DNA of 64,000 nucleotides from Globodera rostochiensis (taxonomy: Eukaryota; Nematoda; Chromadorea; Rhabditida; Heteroderidae): positions 237,501-301,500 of the forward strand of contig JAEVLN010000001.1 of the NCBI GenBank assembly GCA_018350325.1, given 5' to 3'. Below the pieces are notes generated by a model. It did no database searches and was not told where the DNA came from. It saw only the letters and a list, made by a program, of their open reading frames with translations. Made by a program: the position numbers and the translations under genes. Of this stretch, positions 11,767-24,800 are shown in pieces; position 1 is the stretch's first letter, and each line of letters starts with the position of its first letter.

Positions 11767-12770
11767 ATTATCTACCATCACCTCCGTTGTTTATGCCAAT
11801 TTGTACTGATTGAATGATCCATCCAAAGTTGTGCCGTTCTGCTCCTTTTTGCCGCCTTTCTGTCCGGTGCTCATTCAATTTGCATATGCCAACTCGTCAT
11901 AATTGAGTTATTTTCCCTTATTTGGCGGTTACTTTCTGCTGAATGCTCTCTCAAGTTTCCCCCCCCCCCCCGGCTATTTTTATCCCATCCCTTTCCCCGC
12001 AAAAATGTGACGTTACGTTGAGTGCCCATTTTATTGAATTTGGAGAAAAAAGTGGGAATTGTTGGAGTAATTATTGCGTGAAGTTGGGGGGGGGGGGGGG
12101 GGGGGAGGGGGGGGGGCTAACCTGACAACCTGACACTGCTGCGGCATAAATGCGCAGTTTAAGCGTCGATGGAAACCATTTGAGTTAGCCAACCAATTGG
12201 AACAAAAACTCCGAACGAATTTTATTCTTTGGCTTTGAAGGCTTTTCCTTCCCTTCAAAAAGTGGGGGGGGGGGGGCGTTCGCCTTCCCCCCCCCCCAAA
12301 TGTTGTCGAACATTTGGTGTATTTGCATAATTATCACAAAACATTCATCCTTATGAATGTGTACACCCGTCAACTGTTAATTCACGCAAATTCCAACAAT
12401 TTTAAGGATTTACTTGGAACAATTGTGTCCAATCGAATTGCTCGTAAATTACATAAATATACAAAAACATCTCTTGCACTTTCTAACGACGAAATCAGAC
12501 CAGAGGGTTGTGAGAAGGGCAATTAAAAAGAATGGATGAGTCAAACGGCGGGGCGGGCAATCATTTACAATTTGTTGATAAATTGGGGGGGGGGGGGGGG
12601 GCAAAACCCAACTAATAAAATAAACATCAATTCATTCACCAACAAAACGATTAGCTTCCCTGCCCTCATCCATTCTCTTTTTGACTCCCCCCCCCCCCCC
12701 TTTCTTCAGCGGGAATGAGACTGATAATTGCCTTTCGTTCCTTTACAGTCAGTGCCCAGCAGAACAGTAA

Positions 12771-12860
12771 TGATAGGCAAAATGGCAACACCGGGTGGGA
12801 CTCGAACCCACGACCTCCACCCAACCCGTGGACATCTTCCACTGAGCTAGCGTCCCATTT
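12771..12860 (-). mobile_element. tRNA-derived SINE head (A box and B box)
   Basis: On the minus strand the sequence carries a pol III A-box match, TAGCTCAGTGG, and about 35 bp later a B-box, GGTTCGAGTCC, inside a 5-bp T-stem (GTGGG/CCCAC). The 7-bp acceptor stem does not pair, so it is not a functional tRNA. A diverged relative at 31115-31165 shares GATAGGCAAAATGG and the CCCACGACCT region, which indicates a dispersed SINE family. Confidence 0.6.
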
Positions 12861-13274
12861 GCCTTCTTTTATGTGCCCCGCCCTAGGCTGTTAACCGTCC
12901 ATGTCCAAATGTCCAACCAGGCGAATCCTCTCTTCCTTACACAATACCCCCCCCCCGCTTGTCGCCGGGGGGGGGGGGGTACAAAGGAATTGCCAGCCTT
13001 AAATACCTATCAAACATAATATGCTAAAGCGATTTGTTCGCCTTTTCTCTATTCTGGTGATAACCCCCGAAGGAACAAATTTGATTTTATGGACACGGAA
13101 GTTAAGTATCTATTCCATTTTATTTTTTATTAAATGCAAGTTTTGTAGCTTAACTTTGATTGCACTTTCTGCCCAAAGTCCTCATTAATCTTTGAACGAT
13201 TGAATTCCTTCCATTCCAGGGGCCATTCATTGTCTCCCACTTTCACTGCGACTTTCGAATTGCTTTCTTCCTAA
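12861..13274. other. Upstream region of the DM gene
   Basis: AT-rich with C and G tracts near 12950-12980. No core promoter motif can be asserted. Confidence 0.3.
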
Positions 13275-15076
13275 ATGTCCTCTTCATCGACATCATCCAC
13301 GTCCTCATCCTGTTCTGCTGTTGAGTGCCACCGCTTTTTCGCCATCAGCAAACGCGTGCCAAAAGGTTAGGACACAAATTAACAGTAAATTGCAACGTTT
13401 TCATTTTAACGAACCCCTTCAGATGTAAAGAGGTTTTGTGGGATTTGTCGTCAGCACGGGAAATTGGAGGAGACGCGAGGGCACGTCTGCGAGTTTAAGA
13501 ATTGCGAATGTTCAAAAGTAAGCATTTTCTAAAAGCATTGTTTTTGCCTTTCACCATTTAAATTCACCTTTTCAGTGCAATTTAGTGCGATCGCGCCGTT
13601 TGGTGATGAGTCAACAAATTCGACTCAGACGGGCACAGGACAAGCGTTTCCAACGTACAACCGAACCGGAGGAGGCGGACGTCGTCCCGCTGTTCTCTTC
13701 GACCACAACGACCGGTGGGTCGCCATCGAGCGAAGAAGGGAAGGACGGCATAATGGACACGCACCAGCAACAGTTGGTCATGGAGGCACAAAATATGTGT
13801 TACTTTTGTCAGAAGTGCAAGAATCACGGCATTTTGGTGTGGAAAAAGGTAAAAATTGGAAAAATGAGGGAGCTGAATTCACCTGATGGTCCACCCTTCA
13901 GCATCACAAAAGGCAATGTCCTTTCACCGATTGCACCTGCGACTTCTGCGAATTGATCGAGACTCGTCGAAGACTTGATCAGCACATCAAACGCAGAAAG
14001 TCGGCTCCCCAGGGCAAAATTGTGGAAGAGATGGACGACGGAGGAGACGAGAGCGAGTCGGGTTCGCCCCGGAAGAAGTCCACAGTGTCATTACCCGCCC
14101 ACATTGAAGCAATGTCATGCAGCGACAGTGGAAGTCCAACCGCGCTGGAGGGGACTGACAGCCATCAGATGTTTGCCCTCGAGGCACAAAACCCTTCGGG
14201 AGCAGAAGACTCTCCGCTGGACTCTCTGACCATACAGCTCAGCCGAATCCATCAGCAAAACAACGAATCGCCCGTTGGCGATGAACAGGTCAGCCTCACA
14301 AAGAATGAGAGCATCCGTCACTGAACACTCACACCTTTCTGTATTTTCAGTTATCGTTCAGTAAATCATCCCCGAGTACGCCAGCTTTGGCGGTCTACAA
14401 TCCACAATCAATGCCCCAACTTAGCGCCTCGTCGCCCAGCACCTGCTCCCCGCCGGCTCCCTCACTCGACTCCTTCCAACAATTTTTTCTCAATCAGTCG
14501 CTGATCAACTGCCCATCCTTTTCTGCGCTTATTCCGCCTCCGAATGAGCTGATGCTCCTTCCGTCTCCTGCACTTCCCACTTCTCTCTTCCTCCCGACAA
14601 TGTTTTCCTCAGACGCAAATGCTCTTCTCCGCCAAAACGGTCTGCTGGTCGACCCTCTACTTACTCAACTGCTGTTGTTGCAAGCCACCAGTGGAGCAGC
14701 AACGACTACAGTCGCTCCAATGGTGTCTCTGCTGGAGAATGACGTCCAACAAAAGGCGTTCCTTCTGCAAATCATCTCCAAAATGATCCAGGAACAGCAA
14801 CAGGTTCAGGTGTTGCAACAACAACAACAGCAGATTGGGACGATAGGGAGTGACGAAGTCGGGGGAGCGACGACGGCAATGTTTAGCAGTAACAGCAACA
14901 GCAACGTACCCATTCAGGCGGACCCGTCGCTGATCGCCGCAATGTTACTGCAACAGCAACAAAACAGCGCCAACGCAAGAGGCAACGACTCCAACCCAAC
15001 CCTCCCCCCGTCCGCCTTCACAGCCGTTCAACAGCAGCAACAACAGCACCACAGCGGGTTCCAACAAATGTTATGA
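13275..15076 (+). CDS. Two-DM-domain transcription factor (MAB-3/DMD-3-like DMRT)
   Basis: Sequence-specific DNA-binding protein of the doublesex/mab-3 (DMRT) family, which controls male or sexually dimorphic development in nematodes. Exons 13275-13365, 13423-13517, 13576-13848, 13902-14288 and 14351-15076 join in phase to 523 residues. DM domain 1 (about residues 35-85) has the intertwined zinc ligands CGICRQHG, CEFKNCECSKC and a basic tail RRLVMSQQIRLRRA. DM domain 2 (about 130-175) has CQKCKNHG, HHKRQCPFTDCTCDFC and ETRRRLDQHIKRRK. The last exon is Pro/Ser-rich and then Gln-rich with several polyQ runs, like an activation region. Domain 1 resembles the second DM domain of MAB-3 and domain 2 the first, so the order may differ from that protein. 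Start: the first ATG of a Ser-rich exon directly upstream in frame. Two DM domains in one protein point to the mab-3/dmd-3 branch; which of the two is uncertain. Confidence 0.88.
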
Positions 15077-15802
15077 CGTAATGAAATGCATCATCTTAAC
15101 TGTATTTGTGAAGTTTGTACTCTGTGCAATACGCCAACATTTATATGACGGTAAGACATTTTGTCCTCAAATATTGTGATTGATTGTTTGTTTTTGTCCC
15201 CTTTCCGTTTCCCTCCCACACAATTGCATAGCGCACACAAAACATTGGTAAACGGGGAACAAACAAAGTCCCCCCCCCAACCCCCCAACCACGTGCTCAA
15301 CCGACAGTCACCAATTTCTGTTAACCAAATGACTCGTACTTTTTTTGACCCTGTCAAACTTTGACAGTCATCATCATTAATGTGTCCGTCCTCCTTTCAT
15401 AAATTTCTGGTTGACTCGCGGTGTTTTTATTCTCATCCCTTCGAATCATGCTGGTTCTATACATTCAAGCGATGTTTTTGAATCTTTTTTTTGCGTGTGT
15501 CACAAATCGTTGGTATAAAGAAACAAATGAAAGTCAAACGTTGACAAAGAATGAGACATTGATGGGGAATTGCGAATGTCGGGATCGGAGGGTAAAAGCA
15601 AATACATAAATACTATTTTATATTCGGTCATTTAATGTGACTACGGGCGAAGGAAAAATATGGGTAATTAAAATTAATTAATTACTTAAATATGATTGAT
15701 TATACATAAAGATGAAGACCAAACTTAAGATAACTAAATAACGGAATCATCACCCATTTGGAATAATAAAAGCATTGGTCATTGGACCAAACTGCAACAG
15801 AT
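15077..15802. other. Convergent intergenic between the DM gene and the OXR1-like gene
   Basis: AT-rich 3' flanks of two convergent genes. No gene seen. Confidence 0.5.
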
Positions 15803-18800
15803 TCACGACATGCAAAAGCCAAACACTTCAACGAACTGAACCACAAAATCCTCCTCTTGCCCTCCGGCCAATGGTTCGTTGTCAAAAGTGGCACATCTAA
15901 AATCAATTCCTTTCATTGATTGATCACTTCGGAATATTAAAGGCGTACTTTTGGGAACGGCCATGGTTTAAGTCAGCGTCCAGCCACAGTCCGAAGTGAC
16001 CACCGCCTGCACCGAAAGAAAGGGATTCCCGGGTAGCGTTTACAAAGAATTGGTTTTCCCCCGTCCACGTGAACGTCCTCAGTTCTCTGAATACGATAAA
16101 TATGAAGCACTCTAAACGCAACAACGACAATTGTGTTTGTTCCCAATGAGGAAGGGCTCTTAAATTGCTATTTTAACAAATTCCAAAAGTGATTCAAATC
16201 CAAAAGTGACAGTTGTTATACCTTATCGGTCGCTAAAATTCTCACTCACCGTGTGTGTGGGTACTCTCCGGTGAAACGAAACAAAAGGCATGAGTCGCCA
16301 GTACCGTAGTAATGGTCACATGGTTTCAATACACCGCTAGACACCGCCCCGAAGACGTGTCCGTTCACGTCCCTAACCACCAAGAGGACGGGAGACATTT
16401 CTTCATCCCATTCCACCATTTTTCTGAAGTTTTTAATTAAAATCAGCAAAAGTATGTGGCTTTGTACCTATAGAGCGTCGTCAGGGAAAACCCATGCTTT
16501 TCGGAATTGTAAATCTGGACCCAGGGATAGCCCTCTGCTCTTGGCGGCAAAATGTCGATGATCTGAATTGGGGGGGGGGGGTGTTCATGTCGAGATGATC
16601 TGAATTGGGGGGGGGCAAATCTTGGACCAATTTTTCTTAACAAATTGAGTCAAAAACCCCAAAAAAATTTTCCGAACCTCTCCCATTTCTAAAAAGCAAC
16701 AAAAAAAAAGCGAATTTTTAAAATTTTGGTCGCAATCTGTTAACATTGAATAAAAAATTCAAACATTTTCTCGGCGGCGCCTATCGGCACCGCCGACCCA
16801 CCAGCCCCTTGCCTAAAAAGTAGTTGAAAATCGCGCGCGAAAAAAACGACGCTCAAGCCGACCCCCCCGCGCATCTATGAATTGATTCCCTTCTCTACTT
16901 TTCCCTTCTCCCATAAAAACTCGCGCTCAGATAACGGGCGGGCGCTTAAGTGGCATGTACTATGGCGGAGTTTAAATGTTGGTACTGAATTGGCTGAGAG
17001 AGTTCAAATGGCGGTACTGAAATGTTGCCCATAACATCGTATTTCCAAAGGTCGACCCCCCCCCCCCTCTCCCCCATCGTTTGTACGAGAGCCGTTGACC
17101 CCCCCCCCACTATTTAATGTATTAATGTCAGTGAGTTGAAGAGCTATGGGCACGACCACAAAAATGGCCGACTTCCTTCGAATTGGAAAGAAACCCAAAC
17201 CCCTCTTTTCACACACCAAATTAGACAGTTTATCGGATTTAAAACCAGCGAAAATTGGGTGGTTGGTCGATATTGGTACATCCGCGGATCCGCCTCCAAA
17301 ACCTTTTATTTTAAGTTTCGCTTTAATTAATTGGATGTTTTAGTAGCTTAAACAAGACGACAACATCGCTCTACCTGTCTTATCATAAACTCGTCCAGCA
17401 TCTGTGAATGTAGTGCCCCTTCGGGGAGAGGCATCTCCGATGGTTCCAACGAATCGTCCAGCGAAAGACGACGACAAAGCTCGCGGACTGTCACCACCTC
17501 CCATTCCCGGTTTAGGTTTGCGAAGTGGTTGGCATGTTTCTCTCCTAAACACAAAATTTTCAATTTTGGAATTATCACAAAAAACCAAGTTATAGTAGTG
17601 GGTGAACTATAGTGAACGCCCCACTCCAAAAGTGGATAAATGATATACCGATCGCTTTGTCTCCTGAGATCGGGAAAATAGGTCCTAAGTTGCGGAAATG
17701 TGTTTAAACCATATGGCACCATAAAACCAATTTAAAGTTCCCCATTTAAATTGTTTTTAGCGGGGTGGACGAACCGACACCCCCCAAATTTTCATGTTGG
17801 ACAGCATTGCCCACACTTTGCATAAAATGGCTGAGGCGCCGAGCAGCCGCAGAATTTTTCGCCCGTTGTAAAGGAACAGAAATTCGGCGTATTTGTGAGT
17901 CGCCAAACTCTCGCATTGAAGTGGTGATATTATTGGTCCCAGCAGTGCCAAAGGCACTGGTGCCTTCGGCACTTTCATTGCTGGTGGTGGAAAAAATGGA
18001 TGAGACTGAGGAGAATTGGCTGAAGAAACATCCTCGCGAAAAAAACAAATTGCCTCCTCTCTTAGAGAATTTTTTTATGGGATTTCCAGACGTCAATGGA
18101 GTCAAATATTCCAAATTCGCCGCCTTTTTGTTGTCAAGGGGAAGCGGCTCATTAATGGTGGCGGCTGTGGTCATTGCTCGCCAACAATTGGAATTGTCCG
18201 GAGACGGAATGGAATGACAGCGGATTCTTGAAACTTGAAACTAAATGCGGGATATTTTCGCCCCGCGCGCCAGCCCTTCAGCGTATAAAGATACAAAAAA
18301 ACAACAACAAACTGATTGGATATTAGATAAAGTTGCATTGCTGAAGCCTTAAGTCTTTGAAGTCCGCATATTTACAAATCACGGAAGTTCCTTGGTTGCT
18401 CTGCTTCTCGAAAATATGAGAACATTTCCACTTCACCATTTACCCACCGCCCCATTTCCTTATGGAGGGAGAGGAGGTAGGAGCGTTAGAAAACAGCAAA
18501 TTACATGTCCCCGTTGCCCGAGGCACATTTGAATATTTTCGCCCTTTTGACTTTTGTGGCTGATGCTAAAAAGAGCGAGCGAGTCGGCGTGAGACTTTCT
18601 GCCAAAGCATTAGTGAGTGGTGGGTGTCCTTTTTAGCCCATTTATGATTAAGTCTATTCGAAAAAAGGAAAAATAGACCGCCGTTTGGCTTGCTCCAGTC
18701 CAAAAACAGAGACAGGAAGAAAATAGTCGTCCTCGAATTACTTTCCCGTGGAAGGGGAAATTTCAAGTCACAAAAATGAATAAATGTTAGGGTAAAATTG

Positions 18801-21800
18801 CAATTTTTTGTTTCAGGAAATGACACAAAAGCTAATGTCGGGAATGTGCTAGTCGTGCACTTAAATGGGGGGCATAATGTGTGCCTTAGCCGTTACAGTT
18901 GTTAGTTTACATAACAAAATCTTATGACGCGATTAGCGATTTTATTTTGAGCGCAATGAATGTTCATTGTACATGGGAATAGGTTTTATTTATTGTATAG
19001 GGCGCCTTCACAATAATAAAAGAACGAGAAAACAAAAGGGTAGAAAGTGACATAACGCGGGAAAGAGCTTGTGCTACGCCCACTGGCTTTTACTTCTACT
19101 TGGACTTTTTCGGAATGCGTTGAGATAAACTCAATGACCGCCCCCCCCCACCTAAATTTGTTCACTTAACACATTTTATGAACGTTAGCTTACCTTTTTG
19201 TTGATTTTCTTCTTTGTTCTTATTGTTAGTGTCGTTTCCCACCAAAGGGCTTCCCACTGACAGTGTTCGAAGCAGTCTTGCTCTCCATGAAATTCCCTTC
19301 GTTGCACCAATTGCACAATGTATCCCCGATAAATTGCCTTTCTCATGGTCGCTATTTTCAGCATTTTCTTTCTCAAGCGAAACGTCAGTTTTCTTCTTGA
19401 ATGGATTCGATTTTGACCGATGTACTAAAGCCAGTAATCGACTGTTTTTCCTGGAAAGGTTGTTGCACTGATGGATGGTTGCTTCACGACTAATGTCATC
19501 CACAGCAGCCGAATTTGAAGACGAAATGTTCAGTTTTGCTGCTGCTGTTGTCTTTCTTAAATTCAAATTCGCAGTGTATTCTGTTGAACTGGTCGGAGAC
19601 AGACGCCCATCTGCGATAGAAGAATTGCCACTGTCGGACGTATAATTTATAAAGTCGTCGCCGACTTTGGAGACATCGGAAGTGTGTTGTCTTTGTAAGT
19701 CTTTGCTTTTCTCCACATTTATTTTCTCATCGATGGAAGGCCTTTTTCGAACTCGATCAACGGCCTCAACCAGTATTCTGTCTTCCTGATGATCGGCAAA
19801 CACACCTCCATTGAACTTTTCGTCGTATAGGGAACAAGTTTTTGGAAACACCGGCGGAACTACAAATCCGCATCCATTACTCGTTGAGAAAGGGGCAGTG
19901 TATCGGTACGACAGGGACATTTTGTTTCGTGACGAAGTGCTTTTCCTCCTCAACCTCTCTCGTTGTTTGAACTGGGCTTTATCGGCAGATCCATCAGCAG
20001 TATCAATTGTATGTTGTTGTTGTATTGAGTTGGGCTTTCGAATTGTTGTTTTATCTGTAGCAGCCGACGGATGATGATCAGAAGTTCCCTCCAGAACTCC
20101 GTTATTACGCCGGTCGAACTCGGAAGCCGAAGAAAAGGAAGCTCCGTCAAGGGTTATTTGTTTATCACCCCTATCCTGACGAACTTGAAAGGCTTCTTCC
20201 CCAGCAGAAGTCGCATATTTCTTATCGTAGTCAAAATCCATGTGTTGATGACCTTCAGTCATATGTTTTGGGGTAGTCATTCGCCTTGTGAATTTGTGCA
20301 GTTTTGTTATTATGGGCTTTTCGGACGGAATTGCTCTGGAGCGTAGGTTAGATTCGTTTTTGATAGCATGGCAAATTGGTTGACCAAAATGGCTGATGCT
20401 CTGATGATGAGAACCTCGTATTTTGTCCGATTTTCTGTTGTCAAAAAATGGGCTGTACCCAACATCGTTCCTCTCGATTTCCACCCCAATTTTCCCGTCC
20501 AGTATACCAGTGAGTTCCCGCCCCCCTCCATCTTTGCCCTCATAGCGATTTAATTGTGTCGCTGCTCCTTGAGAAAAATCCGATGCGCAAATATTATTGG
20601 GTGGCTGGGTCAGTAAAAATACCATTCTGAGGGCTCATCGTGACAAACGCAAATGGCCGATTTGATAGGAATTGGGAAAGTAAACAAAGCTCTGCTCAGT
20701 GCTTTTGTGAAGAAAGTCGACCAATCAATTTGCTCGGAAATTTCGATGTTGAACTTTGCACGGATTAATTCAGTTAGCTCAACCGTTAGGGATGGAATTG
20801 AACGGAAAATTCTGGAAAACATGTTGATGGAAGTTATTTACGAATAAATATGAAAGGGAGGAAAGCAAGTTACTCTGTAATTTCTGTGTGAGCGATTTTA
20901 ATTATTGCGTTCAATTCGCATGACATAAAGAAAAATTAAAAATGATTAATTGATCGCTTCCGACTGATGAAGGTTATAAGTTTTAAAACATTAAGAAAAG
21001 AACGAGAGAAAGAAACAATTGACATGAATTCATTTAATAAGCGTAACTTCTGAGTGGAGCGTGGCCATTGCTTTCAGCAATGGAATGTGGTGTTGAACAA
21101 CAATAGTAAGGACTTCTGGTAGTCCTTCCGCTTTCTTCTTGCAATAGTACGACTCGTTAAAGGAATAAAAGCAATGGGAAGGAAGGAGGGAAGTAAGGAA
21201 GGAACTTCGACTCCTCCACCACAGCGCTCTTTGTTCTCCCGTCATCCATTCCAACCCAACCATCCATCCTCGCCCCATACATTCTTTAATGGTCGCGCGC
21301 AGTTTCGGTCTGTCGGTCGATTCCCCCACCCCCACCCCTCCCATAATAATCGCAGCGATTTACTCGCGACGCGCCTCGCCTTTTTCACCTCGATACACTT
21401 ACATATGAATATTTGCGCTAGCAGAGTTAGCCTCTGAATTGTGTAGTTTTGAGAGACTCCGCCGCTAATGGCCGCCTCAGCCATCCGCCCGCTAAGTTTC
21501 ACTCCTCAGGACAGGACAGGAACGAACCAAGGGGTAACTCATCAATGACCACACTTCTTGGTTTTAAATGCACAAAGAGCCCACTTTTTGTTCATTCAAG
21601 CCTCGGGAGAAAACGAGGCCGCCCCCACAAACCGTCCCTTTTTTCTTCAGCGATTGATGAACAGTGTCTTATTGTTAGTTGTGTTTTGAAATACTCAAAA
21701 CAAACGTTACAGTACGACACCAAACTATGGAAGCTCGCTTATAAGTTCAAATGCCCTCCCACCTGTCAGCGAGTCGTCGACGTTTCCCTCGAGTACGACG

Positions 21801-24800
21801 AAACCTCCCAAGTGTTTTTTGGTGCTTGTACCAACTCTGGCCAGTTGGGACATTTTCGAACTCTCCTCCAACTTCTCCAACTCGCTGAGTTCGTTGGTTT
21901 CTTCGGCCGTGCTCGCCTCTTCCTTTAACTCAAAAATGTCCAATAACCACAAAATCGATTAGGCTTCACCTTCCCGTATTTTTGCGGTGACCACTGCAAC
22001 AAAAAATGATAAATGGCGTCCACGCGACTCCGCGGAATTGCAAACCAAAATTCTCTTTTGCGTTTGTTCCCGAAGGCGCTGGCTTCTTCCTGAAGAAGAT
22101 CAGCGGCCGAAGTTGATGAGAGAGCAGTGACGGGATTTGAGTCCGTAAGAGACACAATTTCAGCTGCCGAATTCGTTTTTTGCAGCAACACCGACCTTTC
22201 TGAAGATTAAAACATTGAAAAAAAACAAAACGCCTTAAGTTACAAATGCATATTCAACAAATTAATTTTTCAATCCATACTATTTATTAAACCCTCAGTT
22301 TGTGAGAGGTAATAATTTCAAAAAAAATCCAATTAGAAAACATCTGAATGGAGGTGGTTGGGAGAAAAAAACATTTACCCAATTTCGACGTACGTTTTAT
22401 ATTAAAAATCCAATCCCAAAATGGAGCGGATTTTTAGCCTCCCATTCAGTGACAACCAACAGAAGCAAATCTAGCAGCCCGAAGGATTGGGCAATCGATA
22501 ATTTGTCGCCCTCTTTCATAGAATTAAAGAACAAAAAATCTATTTTCACACCAAATGATTAAGCTCTCGGTTTCAGAAAATCTGGATGGCCGAGTCCAAT
22601 TTCCAATGTTTAGAAAAATGATTAAAAATAAGCAAATTAAAACAATTACAAACGTTTTTGCTTTTTCCGTCTGTCTACTCGCACAACCATATAAAATGGA
22701 GGTTCGGGTGGTGTTCCAATGGGTCGACTTTCATCATTTTTGCCGCAATCACTGAGCACAACCGGCGTTTCTTCTGCCCCCAGAACAAATCTGTTATAAA
22801 ACTCATTTTACTCAATCAAAAAGCAAGAAAAACATAAATTTTAATTACTATACTAGTAATTCGTAAAAAGTCAGTTTTCGTCGGCACCTACTATATACTA
22901 AAATACGTAGTTTTGCAGAAAAAAAGTGTGTTCCGGTCTACAACCAGGCACGTAGCCAGGGGGGTGGTATGCCCCCCCCCCCCCCGAAATCAAATTTGAG
23001 AAAAAAAAACCCGCAATAAAAAGGAAAAAATACAGCCCTAAGAATCGATTTTTTGCGCACCCCCTCCACGAAAAAAAATCCTGACTACGTGCCTGTCTAC
23101 AATACCTTTATCTCTCATCAGCACGTCTTCTATATATCTTTTGGACGAAAGAGTAAACTAAAAGGTACCCGGTGTCATGCGCCCGTTGTACGGATTCTTC
23201 ACGCGCCTGCTGCGTTCGTTGGCAAAGTGTTTCGAGCGTTGCCAAACTCTTCTCACGTTTTATGGCTAGTGGTGAACGATCGCTTTGTTCGCCGGACTGC
23301 ACAAATGACCCAGGGAAAATGTTTTTTCTTTGATTTCTCCCCAACCGCACCTCGCCAAGTGCCTTGAGCTGATCAACAACTTCTTTCACTCCATTTTGAC
23401 CTTCCTGGAGCAGTTCCGTGCTGACATTCATAATCGACCCAGGCACGGAGGCAACCATTTTTGCACCATTTTGGAAGCCCGATTGAATATGATCCGCAGC
23501 GGACAGAGTGTGGGTCACAACTTCATGAGCGACCTGAACAGCTTTTAGTCAGGGTTTTTCAGAAACTGTGCCTTTACAGGTTCGGTTAAGCCTATACTTA
23601 CCGATTGGGCCCCAGATTGGACGGTCCCTTTAAAGCTAGTCGCCTTCGCACTTAAGTAAATGTATTAATGGGTATTTTATCAAACATTCTTTCAACACAT
23701 AAAAAATCATTTTACTTTTTGGGCGATCAGAGGATCCCCGGGCATCCTGTCAAAAAGCTAAAACCGTATCCCTGCCTTGCAGATTCGAATTTTCTGGATT
23801 CCAGGAAGCTCTACGGGGACCCAGATCCGGGTAATGCATATTGTCAATTACTAGCTCCAATTACCTCAATGTCCTACCAAGCTTATCAAATGATTTCCGG
23901 GCCATCCCAGGCGAATAACGTGAAAAGGGTGAAGATGGAGACGGACTTCTTCGCTGTTGATTATTTTGTTCTCCGCTTTTTAGTCGATGTTTCCCCATCT
24001 CCAGTGAAAGCGCCTGATCAAAGCTCGAGTGAGCTCGTTTGCATTCTTCAGTTTCCGCCAAAGGCTGCATATCCAACGAATTTGACTGTTGGGTGGTATT
24101 TTTGAGCCATTTAAACTGGTCCGATTGTAACAATGGAGAAGAGGAGCTGCTGTCCTTTAAGTCACCAATGCCTTCTGATTTGGCATGACTAAACAAAATA
24201 AAAGAATTGTGATCAACCCACCAAGCATCGTCGACTTCTGATGACAATACATGTCGGAAACAGTTCTTCTATTTTCAACAATCCCGGCACTTCCGGCATT
24301 CTCTCGCGTTTGTTCAATACGCTTCGCCCTCTGGACCTCACTCTCTTCGTCAATACACGGCAGTTGCTGCTCAGAGTTGGAAGGGCTCGAGCCGGCAGAC
24401 ACAGAACCGAGGACAATAGCCTTCCGCTCATCCGGCAAATGCCCCAAAAGAAGTCCGCCAGCGGACGTCCCATAGATCAAAAGGTGCCCTTCATCCATCC
24501 CAATTAATTGACCTTCCTTGCAGCATGAAGACTTGGGAACTAATTTGGCATCTTAAGACGAGTGTTTTGTTTAATAGATCTCAGATCCCGTGTTTTTATC
24601 GGATAAAAAGTGAAGCTCGACAAATTACACTCAATAGCCTTTGTTCACCTGAGTGAAGTCTTTTTTCGCTGGACGCTTTCTTCTCTGAGTTCCCCGTAAT
24701 TTGATTGCTTGTGTTCGCCCCGTCCATGGCATTCTCTATTTGAGTGGCTCTCATCACATTCTTCGGGTCAAAAATGTCTTTTGCCTTATTTGGCTGTTCA

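Noticed and set aside
12785..12860. Functional tRNA gene
   Set aside because: A and B boxes and T-stem are present but the acceptor stem does not pair; better explained as a SINE head.
17757..18217. Plus-strand 150-codon gene
   Set aside because: Composition is plausible but no domain or partner exon was found, and it overlaps a candidate exon of the opposite-strand OXR1-like gene.
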